Source of the DNA: Mycolicibacterium sp. P9-64
Lineage (GTDB): Bacteria > Actinomycetota > Actinomycetes > Mycobacteriales > Mycobacteriaceae
DNA length: 64,000 nt
Assembly (NCBI RefSeq): GCF_008329605.1
Contig: NZ_NPKO01000005.1
Span: 62,001-126,000 of the forward strand
Reading direction: 5' to 3'
The notes below the pieces were generated by a model. It saw only the letters and a program-made list of their open reading frames with translations, ran no database searches and was not told the DNA's origin. The position numbers were made by a program, and so were the translations under genes. This document shows, in pieces, positions 57,069 to 64,000 of the stretch. The first letter of the stretch is position 1. Each line of letters begins with the position of its first letter.

Positions 57069-58070
57069 CTATTGCGGCTCGGCTGAACTGAATCTGATCA
57101 GCTGGCGGCGTCCGCCACTCGACGCGGAACCGTCCTGCAGCAACGCCTGTGTGACCGCATCGCGATAGCTGGTCAGTCCACCCGGCGGCGGTGCGATGAC
57201 GGCATCGATGTCGTGCTCGTGCATGACCGCGTCGTGTTCGAGCGATTCGACCAACGGCCGAGCCAGGCCCGACGGGATCGGCGTCACCAGCCCCACCCAC
57301 CAGCTGGCGATGGACGGCGTCAACAGCGGCAGCGCCACGATCACGCGCCTTCTCAGACCGGCGACCTCGGCGTAGCCCTGCATCGCGTCGCCGTACTCCA
57401 GCACGTCGGGTCCGCCGATGTCCCAGGTGCGCGACCCAGGCACCGGCACGTCGGCGGCAAGGGTCAGGTAGCGGAGCACGTCGTCGATGGCGATCGGCTG
57501 GATCCGGTTGTGCACCCACTTCGGTGTGGTCATCACGGGCAAGCGGTCGGTCAGGTGACGGATCATCTCGAACGACGCCGAACCCGACCCGACCACGATG
57601 CCCGCCTGAAATACGACGGTTTCGATGCCGGAGGCGATCAGGACGTCACCGACGTCGACCCGTGACTGCAGGTGCCGGGACAGGTGGCCGTCCGGGTGCA
57701 GGCCGGACAGGTAGACGATGCGCCCCACGCCGGCCTGTTTCGCCGCGGTGGCCACGTTCTGGGCCGACCGCGCCTCCTCGGCCACGAAGTCCGATGACGT
57801 GCCCATCGAGTGGACCAGGTAGTAGACGACGTCGATGCCGTCGAAGGCCTCGATCAGGGATGCGACGTCGCCGAGGTCGCCGCGCACCACCTCGGCCCGG
57901 TCACGCCATGGTGCGTCGCGCAGCTTGGCGGGATCGCGTGCCAGCGCGCGCACCGCATGACCAGCATCCAGCAGCGCAGGAGCCAGGAGCCCGCCGATGT
58001 AGCCCGTCGCGCCCGTCACCAAACAGCGGCGCGTGCTTCCATCCGATGTCCCCACCGGTCCTCCATCCAT
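57069..58070 (-). CDS. NAD(P)H-binding atypical SDR (NmrA-like)
   Basis: 333 aa. VTGATGYIGGLLAPAL is the extended-SDR nucleotide loop; VVRGDLGD follows, then YYLVHSMGTSSDFVAEEARS and VYLSGLHPDG. The normal catalytic Tyr-x-x-x-Lys is not seen, so it groups with NAD(P)H-binding/DUF2867-associated proteins. Convergent with purF, 29 bp apart. Function unknown; a sensor or reductase are both possible. Confidence 0.85.
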   Translation of the reverse strand: MDGGPVGTSDGSTRRCLVTGATGYIGGLLAPALLDAGHAVRALARDPAKLRDAPWRDRAEVVRGDLGDVASLIEAFDGIDVVYYLVHSMGTSSDFVAEEARSAQNVATAAKQAGVGRIVYLSGLHPDGHLSRHLQSRVDVGDVLIASGIETVVFQAGIVVGSGSASFEMIRHLTDRLPVMTTPKWVHNRIQPIAIDDVLRYLTLAADVPVPGSRTWDIGGPDVLEYGDAMQGYAEVAGLRRRVIVALPLLTPSIASWWVGLVTPIPSGLARPLVESLEHDAVMHEHDIDAVIAPPPGGLTSYRDAVTQALLQDGSASSGGRRQLIRFSSAEPQ

Positions 58071-58127
58071 CGTCCACCCGCACGAGGTATTCGGAGCGGC
58101 CCACTGACTGGATGTCCGCCGAACGCC

Positions 58128-58562
58128 CTACTCAAACGGGCAACCGGGATTCGGTACGTCATTGGTGAGTGGGCTGCCTGCCGGAACGATGTAGCTCACC
58201 CACATCACCACGGGATCCGGGCCGAGGTTGCGGCCGACGTGCACGTTGTCGGGGCCGGTGCCCTCGGTGATGGGGGAGCCCGCCGGATAGATGCCGTCCT
58301 CGGCGCAGTTGGCCATGTCGTGCGTCAGCGTGCCCTCGCGGATCACGCCGAACACCCGGCCGGGATGCCAGTGCCAGCCGGTGCTGCCGCCTGGCGCGAT
58401 GGTGATCTGCTTGGTGATGTAATCCTGGCCGTCGACGGTCGCCTGCGACAGAATTTCGGCCGCCACACCCTCTCCTGGGGTTGCTGACGCGGTCGCGCCC
58501 TGACCAAGCGGGACGAGGATTACCGTTGCCGCGGCACTTGCCAACCAGCGAGTTCGGTTCAT
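58128..58562 (-). CDS. Exported cupin-domain protein
   Basis: 144 aa. Signal peptide of about 28 residues (RTRWLASAAATVILVPLGQGATASA). Mature domain is a single cupin: APGGSTGWHWHPGRVFGV carries the metal-binding His-x-His and GTLTH plus HVGRNLGPDPVVMWVSY complete the barrel. Two cysteines (MANCAED and NPGCPFE) may pair outside the cell. Divergent from purM with 138 bp between the starts. Substrate unknown. Confidence 0.88.
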   Translation of the reverse strand: MNRTRWLASAAATVILVPLGQGATASATPGEGVAAEILSQATVDGQDYITKQITIAPGGSTGWHWHPGRVFGVIREGTLTHDMANCAEDGIYPAGSPITEGTGPDNVHVGRNLGPDPVVMWVSYIVPAGSPLTNDVPNPGCPFE

Positions 58563-58700
58563 GGTCGGTCCAGGGTGTCACACGCTGTGAGCTCTCGGAT
58601 GACGACTGACGGAATTAGCCCGAGAGGTGGCGCGTGCGGCCGCGCCACATGGACCGGTAATCTTGGGCGCGATGAGCGAGGGTCTGCGGGCGAACCAGCG

Positions 58701-59783
58701 ATGACGGGTAAGAGCGGGCAAGCTGAGCCGCGCGGCACCTCTTACGCATCGGCAGGGGTTGACATCGAAGCGGGCGACCGCGCAGTCGAGCTGTTCAAAC
58801 CCCTTGCCAAGAAGGCCACCAGGCCCGAAGTGCGCGGTGGACTAGGCGGTTTCGCCGGTCTGTTCGCGCTGCGGGGCGACTATCGCGAGCCGCTGCTGGC
58901 ATCGTCCACGGACGGCGTCGGCACCAAGCTGGCGGTCGCCCAGGCCATGGACAAGCACGACACCGTTGGACTGGACCTCGTCGCCATGGTCGTCGACGAC
59001 CTCGTGGTGTGCGGCGCCGAGCCGCTATTCCTGCAGGACTACATCGCCGTGGGGCAGACCGTCCCCGAGCGGGTCGCCCAGATCGTGTCGGGCATCGCCG
59101 ATGGCTGCGTGATCGCCGGATGCGCCCTGCTCGGCGGCGAGACCGCCGAACATCCGGGCCTGATGGCGCCCGACCACTACGACATCTCGGCAACGGGTGT
59201 CGGTGTCGTGGAGGCCGACAACGTCCTTGGGCCCGAACGGGTCAAGCCAGGCGACGTGCTGATTGCGATGGCGTCCACCGGCTTGCACTCGAACGGATAC
59301 TCGCTCGCGCGCAAGGTGCTGCTCGAGATCGACCGGATGGACTTGGGCGGACACGTCGAGGAGTTCGGTCGCACCCTTGGTGAGGAGCTCCTCGAACCCA
59401 CCCGGATCTACGCCAAGGACTGCCTCGCGCTTGCCGCCGAGACCCAGGTCCGCACGTTCTGCCACGTCACCGGCGGGGGACTCGCCGGAAACCTCGAGCG
59501 CGTCATCCCCAATGGGCTTGCGGCCGAGATGGACCGGGGCACTTGGACGCCCGCGCCGGTGTTCGGGATGATCGCTCAGCGTGGCCGGATCGACCGGGCC
59601 GAGATGGACAAGACCTTCAACATGGGTGTCGGCATGGTGGCCATCGTGGCGCCGGAGGACACCGACCGCGCGCTGGCGATTCTGACTGCCCGCCACCTCG
59701 ATTGCTGGACCCTTGGCACCGTCACCAAGGGTGCGAAGGGAGAATCGCGGGCGCACCTGGTAGGTCAGCACCCGCGATTCTGA
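58701..59783 (+). CDS. purM: AIR synthetase PurM
   Basis: 360 aa. Phosphoribosylformylglycinamidine cyclo-ligase (FGAM + ATP to AIR). SYASAGVDIEAGD, STDGVGTKL, GGETAEHPG and TGLHSNGYSL are diagnostic. ATG 58701 is used; an in-frame ATG at 58575 would add 42 unconserved residues across the cupin gene start. It lies about 1.6 kb after purF, with two opposite-strand genes between them. Confidence 0.97.
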   Translation: MTGKSGQAEPRGTSYASAGVDIEAGDRAVELFKPLAKKATRPEVRGGLGGFAGLFALRGDYREPLLASSTDGVGTKLAVAQAMDKHDTVGLDLVAMVVDDLVVCGAEPLFLQDYIAVGQTVPERVAQIVSGIADGCVIAGCALLGGETAEHPGLMAPDHYDISATGVGVVEADNVLGPERVKPGDVLIAMASTGLHSNGYSLARKVLLEIDRMDLGGHVEEFGRTLGEELLEPTRIYAKDCLALAAETQVRTFCHVTGGGLAGNLERVIPNGLAAEMDRGTWTPAPVFGMIAQRGRIDRAEMDKTFNMGVGMVAIVAPEDTDRALAILTARHLDCWTLGTVTKGAKGESRAHLVGQHPRF

Positions 59784-59801
59784 TCGCGCATTGGGGCCGA
59801 A

Positions 59802-59975
59802 TTAGCGGCGCCAGTCGTCCTCTTCGATGAGTTCATCGGGGACATCGCTGCCGATGGGGTCGTCTGGGGCGTGTGACAGCTCTCGCTGCAGTTGCCTCAA
59901 GTCGGTCTGCGGAGAGCTGTACTTAAGCTCCCGTGCGACCTTGGTCTGCTTTGCCTTTGCCCGGCCGCGGCCCAT
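59802..59975 (-). CDS. DUF3073 small protein (Rv0810c type)
   Basis: 57 aa, highly charged: MGRGRAKAKQTKVARELKY, then LRQLQRELSH, and an acidic tail PDELIEEDDWRR. This is the actinobacterial DUF3073 family, always next to purM. Basic head and acidic tail suggest nucleic-acid or ribosome contact, but the function is unknown. Convergent with purM, 18 bp between stops. ATG 59975; RBS AGGGGG sits close upstream. Confidence 0.93.
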   Translation of the reverse strand: MGRGRAKAKQTKVARELKYSSPQTDLRQLQRELSHAPDDPIGSDVPDELIEEDDWRR

Positions 59976-60123
59976 AAGGGGACCCCCTCGCGCAATAACG
60001 GAGCGGCCCGAGTAGCAGGCGGCTCCGATCTGAGTGTGTTTTATCGTCCTGTGACCACTTTACCGTGCCCTCCGGCTCCGTGCTGGCAGGCCCGGCCCAG
60101 CGCGGAACGCCGGACCGTCGAGT

Positions 60124-61203
60124 TCAACGCGATCGGCCCCGCAGTCGTTCCACTGCAAGGCGTCCGGCACCCACGTGTTCGGTGGATGGCAGCGAATCGG
60201 GGTCGATGGCGGCCGCCACCGCAGACTCGCCACCGGTGGTCAATTCGACGTCTGCGGGCAGCCCGCGCTTGACCAACGCAAGTGCGATGGGACCAAGGTC
60301 GACGTGGTCGACGACGGTGCCGAGCCGCCCGACGGCGCGCCCGGCGGCCAGTACCGGATCGCCCGTGGCGGGACGGTCGGCGCCACCGTCGAGGTGTAGC
60401 AGGACCAGCATGCGCGGGGGTTTGCCCAGGTTGTGGACCCGCGCAACGGTCTCCTGACCGCGGTAGCAACCCTTGTCCAGGTGGACGGCGCCCTCGCCCG
60501 GCCCGCCGATCCAGCCGAGCTCGTGCGGGATCGCTCGTTCGTCGGTGTCGACGCCGAGCCTGGGCCGCAGCGCCGCGACCCGCAGTGCCTCGTAGGCCCA
60601 GATCCCCGCAGGCCGCACACCCGCCGCGACCAGCTTGGCGCGCCACTCGGCGGCGGTGTCACGGGGCACCACCAGGTCGATCTCGTCGGTGTCCATGGTG
60701 CGGATGAAGCCGCCATCGGCCAGGGGCACGGCGGTGGACCGTGCTGGCAGGGCGTCGACGCCCAGCGCGCTGAGAACCGCCTGGTCACGGATGCTGGGAC
60801 CGAGCAGGGACAGCACCGCCAGATCAGCGGGCTCGACGACCACGTCGGACCAGAAGACCATCTTGCGGAGGAAGGCCAGCAACGATTCGGCGCGCCACGG
60901 CTCGGTGTCGAGAATCGTGACGCCGTCCAACTCCGTCTGGATCCAGTGATCTTCGACACGACCCTGACCGTCGAGGCTCAGATTCTCGACCACCGCGCCG
61001 TCGGAAAGTTCGCTGACGTGCTGGCTGGAGATGGTGTGCAGCCAGGTCCGGCGGTCGCCGCCGGATAGCTGAATCGTCGCGCGGTGGGAGCGATCAACGA
61101 TGACGGCGGAGAGCGCTGCGGCCCGCTGCTCGCCCAGTGGATCGCCGTAGTGCCACACGGCGCCTGCGTCGGGGCCGCCATCGGGGGCGGGAACTGCGGA
61201 CAT
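60124..61203 (-). CDS. Folate-binding YgfZ/GcvT-domain protein (Rv0811c type)
   Basis: 359 aa, GcvT-like fold. The YgfZ signature with redox Cys is KGCYRGQETVARV (near 243). YgfZ helps folate-dependent assembly or repair of Fe-S enzymes; the window contains several (PurF, ferredoxin). RTWLHTISSQHVSELSDG is the N-terminal family block. Divergent from the aminodeoxychorismate lyase gene with 39 bp between the starts. The 148 bp downstream to the DUF3073 start hold no gene. Confidence 0.93.
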   Translation of the reverse strand: MSAVPAPDGGPDAGAVWHYGDPLGEQRAAALSAVIVDRSHRATIQLSGGDRRTWLHTISSQHVSELSDGAVVENLSLDGQGRVEDHWIQTELDGVTILDTEPWRAESLLAFLRKMVFWSDVVVEPADLAVLSLLGPSIRDQAVLSALGVDALPARSTAVPLADGGFIRTMDTDEIDLVVPRDTAAEWRAKLVAAGVRPAGIWAYEALRVAALRPRLGVDTDERAIPHELGWIGGPGEGAVHLDKGCYRGQETVARVHNLGKPPRMLVLLHLDGGADRPATGDPVLAAGRAVGRLGTVVDHVDLGPIALALVKRGLPADVELTTGGESAVAAAIDPDSLPSTEHVGAGRLAVERLRGRSR

Positions 61204-61242
61204 GCCCTAACTCTACGGAGTTGGGGGCCGGCGCTACCGTCA

Positions 61243-62103
61243 GTGCTCGTGGTCAACGGATTCGGCGTCGTCGTCATGCTCGACGGGACGGTGGTCGATC
61301 CACGAGTGCCGGCGGTCTGCGCCGACGACCCAATGCTGCTGCGCGGCGACGGCGTCTTCGAGACGATGCTGCTCCGGGACGGCAGGCCCTGCCTGTTGGA
61401 GGCGCATCTGGACCGGCTGGGCACCTCGGCGGCCATCACGGGCCTACCGGCGCCCGACCCCGTTCGATGGCGGCACGCCGTCACGGCCGCGGCTGCGCTG
61501 TGGACCGGCGCCGGCGATGCGGTGCTGCGGTTGGTGCTTGGCCGCGGACACGCATCGGGCCCGACGGCGTTCGTCACGGTCTCCGAGGTCCCCGATCGGG
61601 CCGTAGTGGCACGACGGGACGGCGTGGCGGCGGTGACCCTCGACCGCGGCGTGCCCGCCGCCAGCGGGCAGGCACCGTGGTCGGTGGCCGCCGTCAAGTC
61701 GTTGTCGTACGCGCACAACACCGCCGCGCTCCGGCACGCCGAACGTGGCGGCGCGCAGGACGTGGTGTTCGTCGGCTCCGACGGTTCGGTGCTGGAGGGG
61801 CCGCGGTCGGCGGTGCTCATCGCCACCGATGACGGCGCGCTGGTCACTCCACCCGCGTCGCTGCCGATCCTGCCGGGCACCACCGTGCGGGCAGTGTTCG
61901 ACGAGGCTCGCGAGCGTGACCTGGTGTGCTGGGAGCGTCCGATCGACGTCGCTGAACTCGTTGCTGCCCAGGGCGTCTGGTTGTTGTCGAGCGTCACACT
62001 GGCCGCACGGGTGCACACGCTGGACGGGGTGATGCTGCGGCAAGCGCCAAGGACGGCGGAGGTGACGGCCCTCGTCGATGCTGCGCTCTCGCGCACCGAT
62101 TGA
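61243..62103 (+). CDS. pabC: Aminodeoxychorismate lyase-like PLP enzyme (class IV)
   Basis: 286 aa. Fold type IV PLP enzyme: RGDGVFETML near the N-terminus, catalytic Lys in AVKSLSYAHN, and VLEGPRSAV plus PILPGTT for phosphate binding. The Rv0812 position and the ABC-lyase/branched-chain aminotransferase family allow p-aminobenzoate synthesis or a D-/L-amino-acid transamination. GTG 61243 or GTG 61249 may start it; ATG 61276 would cut into the first strand. Confidence 0.88.
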   Translation: MLVVNGFGVVVMLDGTVVDPRVPAVCADDPMLLRGDGVFETMLLRDGRPCLLEAHLDRLGTSAAITGLPAPDPVRWRHAVTAAAALWTGAGDAVLRLVLGRGHASGPTAFVTVSEVPDRAVVARRDGVAAVTLDRGVPAASGQAPWSVAAVKSLSYAHNTAALRHAERGGAQDVVFVGSDGSVLEGPRSAVLIATDDGALVTPPASLPILPGTTVRAVFDEARERDLVCWERPIDVAELVAAQGVWLLSSVTLAARVHTLDGVMLRQAPRTAEVTALVDAALSRTD

Positions 62104-62149
62104 GCGGCGAGCGAAATCCGGTTGTCGGCCTCAGGCTTCGGGAGTACGG

Positions 62150-62400
62150 TCGCTCGTACACAAGGAAGGAGGTGGTCCGACAAATTGATTGACTCATGGA
62201 CATGTGAGGTGGCTGCTAGCTAGCAGCGCCGGGCGCATTCGTTGCTCTACGCGCAAGTGAATCACCTGCGCGCGCTGGCGAATTCCCGGCAGCCACCCGG
62301 CCCCCGAGCCCCTCGGTCCGTCCAAACCAGGAACCAAGGCTCGGGGGCCGCTCCGTGTCTGGCGACCCTTCGATACGCCAGGCGGCCTCTTACCAAGAAC
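62150..62400 (+). ncRNA. Candidate structured RNA with extended Shine-Dalgarno and micro-ORFs
   Basis: The 345-bp gap between pabC and the convergent surface-protein gene has no normal gene but clear structure. AAGGAGGTGGTCC (62166-62178) can pair with the 16S rRNA 3' end over 13 nt (one G-U). It is followed by micro-ORF TTG 62185-62223 (12 codons, LIDSWTCEVAAS) and, in another frame, GTG 62204-62260 (18 codons, VRWLLASSAGRIRCSTRK). Stems: GGTGGCT/AGCCACC (62208-62214, 62291-62297), GCCGGG/CCCGGC (62228-62233, 62285-62290), palindrome GCTGCTAGCTAGCAGC (62212-62227), 13-bp CGGCCCCCGAGCC/GGCTCGGGGGCCG (62298-62310, 62338-62350) and CTGGCG/CGCCAG (62359-62364, 62376-62381). Not recognised as a named RNA family. 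Confidence 0.55.
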
Positions 62401-62430
62401 AGTGGGCCCCGCCTTTCGGCGGGGCCCACT
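62401..62430. terminator. Strong hairpin terminator
   Basis: AGTGGGCCCCGCC-TTTC-GGCGGGGCCCACT, perfect 13-bp stem with a 4-nt loop, 18 bp after the surface-protein stop and downstream of pabC and the structured region. It can serve both strands; a true T-run is absent. Confidence 0.88.
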
Positions 62431-62448
62431 GGTCTTGAAGGGGTGTAA

Positions 62449-63810
62449 CTACGCAGCTGCGCCAGACGCGCCGCTACCGGACGTGCCGCTGCCGGACGTG
62501 CCGCTGCCGGACGTGCCGCTGCCGGATGTGCCGCTGCCGCTGGCAGATCCGGCGCCGTCCGAGCCCGTTGACCCGGTGCTGCCCGACTCGGTACCAGTCG
62601 AACCGCCACTGGTATCGCTCGGCTTCGTGGGCTCCCCCGTCTTGCCCGGCTCAGCCTTGTTGCCACCCGTGGTGTCGGTGCCACCGTTGGCTGTCGTGCC
62701 CGATTCCGGCTTGGTTTCGGGCTTCGTTTCGGTTGAGCTGGAGGGCTTCTCGGGCGTCGTCTCGGTCGGCTCGGTTGCGGTGGGCTCCGTCGTCGTCGGT
62801 GTGGTCGCAGTCGGTGTGGTCGCAGTCGGTTCCGTAGCCTTGGGTTCCGTCGCGGTGGTCTCCGTGGCTGGGGCCTTCGACTCCTCAGGCGTCGCGACCT
62901 TCTCGGCGCCCAGCGTTGTAGTCGCAACCGACAACGAGGCCGACGGTACCGCCGACGGGCTGGTGTCGGCCACCTTCGCCGCAAGCGGCGTGGACGTCGG
63001 TGCGATCGCCTGAGCGAACGAGTTGAGGGTCTGAATCACCTGGTCGATGATTCCGCCCGGGCTGAGGATGCCGGGGGCGCCGCTGACCGGAAATCCGTTG
63101 AGCACCGCGTTGACGATCGCGCCGGGGACGGCGACGATCGCCCCGACCGCGCCAAGCAGGTCCCCGGTCTTCAGCGCGTCGACGACGGCCTGTACTTGGA
63201 ATGCGGCCGCCTGGAAGGTGCCGTTGATCGTGCCGAGTGCTCCCAAGCCCGCGAAGAGCAGGGCGTTCGGCACCGCGGCGACGACGTTCGCGACGTTCTG
63301 CGCCATGGTGACCGGGATTTGAAGCAGGTCGAGCAGCGGGAAGACCGGGCCAAGGATGAGTCCGAGTCCGGCGTTGAACAAGGTGTTGTAACCGTCGTAG
63401 ATCTGGCCGGCAAGAATCTCGCTGAGGCCCTGCTGAACCCCTGCCGGGAAGCCGTAGGGGTTGTCGAATCGCAAGCTATCGACGAGGTTCGAGAAACCTG
63501 TTTGGAGTGCGGTGACCGTCTGCCCGACGTAGCCTGCCCCGTTGAGGATCAGCTGGTGCACGATCGGCAGAGGGTTGTTCAGATAGCTTTGGACGAGCGT
63601 GCCGCTGTTGGCGAGAGCGTCCTGGATGATCTGCGCCCACTGCTCGATGGGGTTCGCGGCTGCGCTCAGCGCAACCTCCGCCGAAGACACCGCCCGTGCT
63701 TGGAGTTCGGCTATGGCGGGCATCGGCTGGGCGATCGGGGCGAGCGCTATCGCACCTGCACCCGCCAGGGCAATGCCCATGTTCAGACGTGATCGAACGG
63801 CAACCTGCAT
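62449..63810 (-). CDS. GjpA-like mycobacterial surface/porin-family protein with repetitive C-terminus
   Basis: 453 aa. N-terminal signal-like segment SRLNMGIALAGAGAIALAPI, then a helical/hydrophobic domain (about 45-270; NPIEQWAQIIQDAL, NPLPIVHQLILN, GLILGPVFPLLDLLQIPV) typical of mycobacterial proteins annotated as outer-membrane porin GjpA. From about 300 on is low-complexity Thr/Pro/Glu/Lys sequence, then Gly-Ser-Thr repeats of GSGTS. Likely exported and exposed; the porin function is by family name only. Ends 18 bp from a strong terminator. Confidence 0.8.
   Translation of the reverse strand: MQVAVRSRLNMGIALAGAGAIALAPIAQPMPAIAELQARAVSSAEVALSAAANPIEQWAQIIQDALANSGTLVQSYLNNPLPIVHQLILNGAGYVGQTVTALQTGFSNLVDSLRFDNPYGFPAGVQQGLSEILAGQIYDGYNTLFNAGLGLILGPVFPLLDLLQIPVTMAQNVANVVAAVPNALLFAGLGALGTINGTFQAAAFQVQAVVDALKTGDLLGAVGAIVAVPGAIVNAVLNGFPVSGAPGILSPGGIIDQVIQTLNSFAQAIAPTSTPLAAKVADTSPSAVPSASLSVATTTLGAEKVATPEESKAPATETTATEPKATEPTATTPTATTPTTTEPTATEPTETTPEKPSSSTETKPETKPESGTTANGGTDTTGGNKAEPGKTGEPTKPSDTSGGSTGTESGSTGSTGSDGAGSASGSGTSGSGTSGSGTSGSGTSGSGASGAAA
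62470..62529. repeat. 15-bp tandem repeat (four units plus a partial) in the C-terminus
   Basis: Four copies of GCCGCTRCCGGAYGT in a row, then GCCGCTGCC, encoding TSGSG repeats on the minus strand. In-frame length means copy-number change would not shift the frame; likely a minisatellite (VNTR). Confidence 0.85.
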
Positions 63811-64000
63811 GCCATCTCTCCTTAATTGACGAGGTCGTGACGCCGGAAAGTTACCTGAGCGGAAGCTGAGCTTCGGCAGGAATTATTGGGTTCGTCGCAG
63901 GGGCTAGACCACCCGCAATCAGCAACGGCATGGGTCCTTGCTGGTCACTGATCTCGTTTACCAAGGTAAGCAAAGCGCACATTAAAAGCGGTTAATTAAA
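63811..64000. other. Upstream region of the GjpA-like gene, no gene seen
   Basis: 190 bp up to the window end. GGAGAG lies close to the surface-protein start on the minus strand. The distal end is AT-rich for this genome (TTAAAAGCGGTTAATTAAA), suggesting promoter DNA. No ORF or repeat recognised. Confidence 0.5.

Noticed and set aside
62228..62297. tRNA-like segment (GCCGGG...CCCGGC followed by AGCCACC)
   Set aside because: The acceptor-like ends pair, but no proper D-arm, anticodon stem or T-loop can be drawn, so it is kept only as part of a structured region.
62470..62529. Regular short repeats resembling a CRISPR array
   Set aside because: The units are 15 bp with no spacers and lie inside a coding region encoding Gly-Ser repeats.

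Overview
The window is a high-GC actinobacterial chromosome segment, almost certainly from a mycobacterium of the Mycolicibacterium (fast-grower) type. The gene order follows the M. tuberculosis Rv0757-Rv0812 region closely: phoP-phoR, HIT protein, adhB, ferredoxin, cyp51, cyp123, aldA, purD, purB, cyp126, purC, oligopeptidase B, purS-purQ, encapsulin/DyP peroxidase, pepC, purL, purF, purM, DUF3073, YgfZ, aminodeoxychorismate lyase. Locus numbers are recalled from memory and no search was run. The intact oligopeptidase gene, the relZ-type gene beside purB and an extra CYP125-like P450 argue against the tuberculosis complex.

Layout. 1-5.5 kb: end of phoP, a tandem micro-ORF repeat, phoR, a HIT protein and two membrane-linked glycosyltransferases. 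5.5-12.8 kb: a minus-strand run of TetR, CYP123, SDR, CYP51, ferredoxin, NTF2-like protein, NDMA-type alcohol dehydrogenase, NTF2-like protein and SDR. These are packed with 4-bp overlaps and suit a sterol/alcohol redox unit. 13.0-17.8 kb: the divergent plus-strand oxidation operon (aldehyde dehydrogenase, SDR, hydroxyisobutyrate-dehydrogenase-like, CMD-like, unknown protein). 17.8-21.5 kb: MFS exporter with divergent HxlR regulator, TetR and a CYP125-like P450. 21.6-35.7 kb: purD, secreted esterase, TetR, SDR, relZ-like fusion, purB, cyp126, TDT transporter, AbiEi/DUF559 protein between two palindromic repeats, purC and ptrB. 35.8-42.3 kb: TetR, glutathione peroxidase, DUF2334, FAD dehydrogenase, small hypothetical, metallo-beta-lactamase fold, secreted protein, purS-purQ. 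42.3-55.3 kb: SDR, encapsulin plus its peroxidase cargo, M18 aminopeptidase, VOC protein, purL, two membrane proteins, a quinone reductase, SRPBCC and PPOX proteins, an orphan MCE protein and a sterol-carrier protein. 55.4-64 kb: purF, NAD-binding protein, cupin, purM, DUF3073, YgfZ, pabC, a gene-poor structured interval and a GjpA-like surface protein.

Together eight purine genes (D, B, C, S, Q, L, F, M) are spread over about 38 kb, all on the plus strand, with unrelated genes between them. A (p)ppGpp-synthetase fusion gene is transcribed divergently from purB, 52 bp away. The most unusual content is non-coding: MIRU-like micro-ORF repeats that join genes through ATGA overlaps (phoP-phoR and 15.25 kb), a 53-bp palindromic repeat family that brackets the AbiEi gene, and a nested stem-loop interval at 62.15-62.43 kb carrying a near-perfect extended anti-16S sequence, two overlapping micro-ORFs and a strong terminator. 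No rRNA, convincing tRNA, IS element, prophage or CRISPR array was seen.
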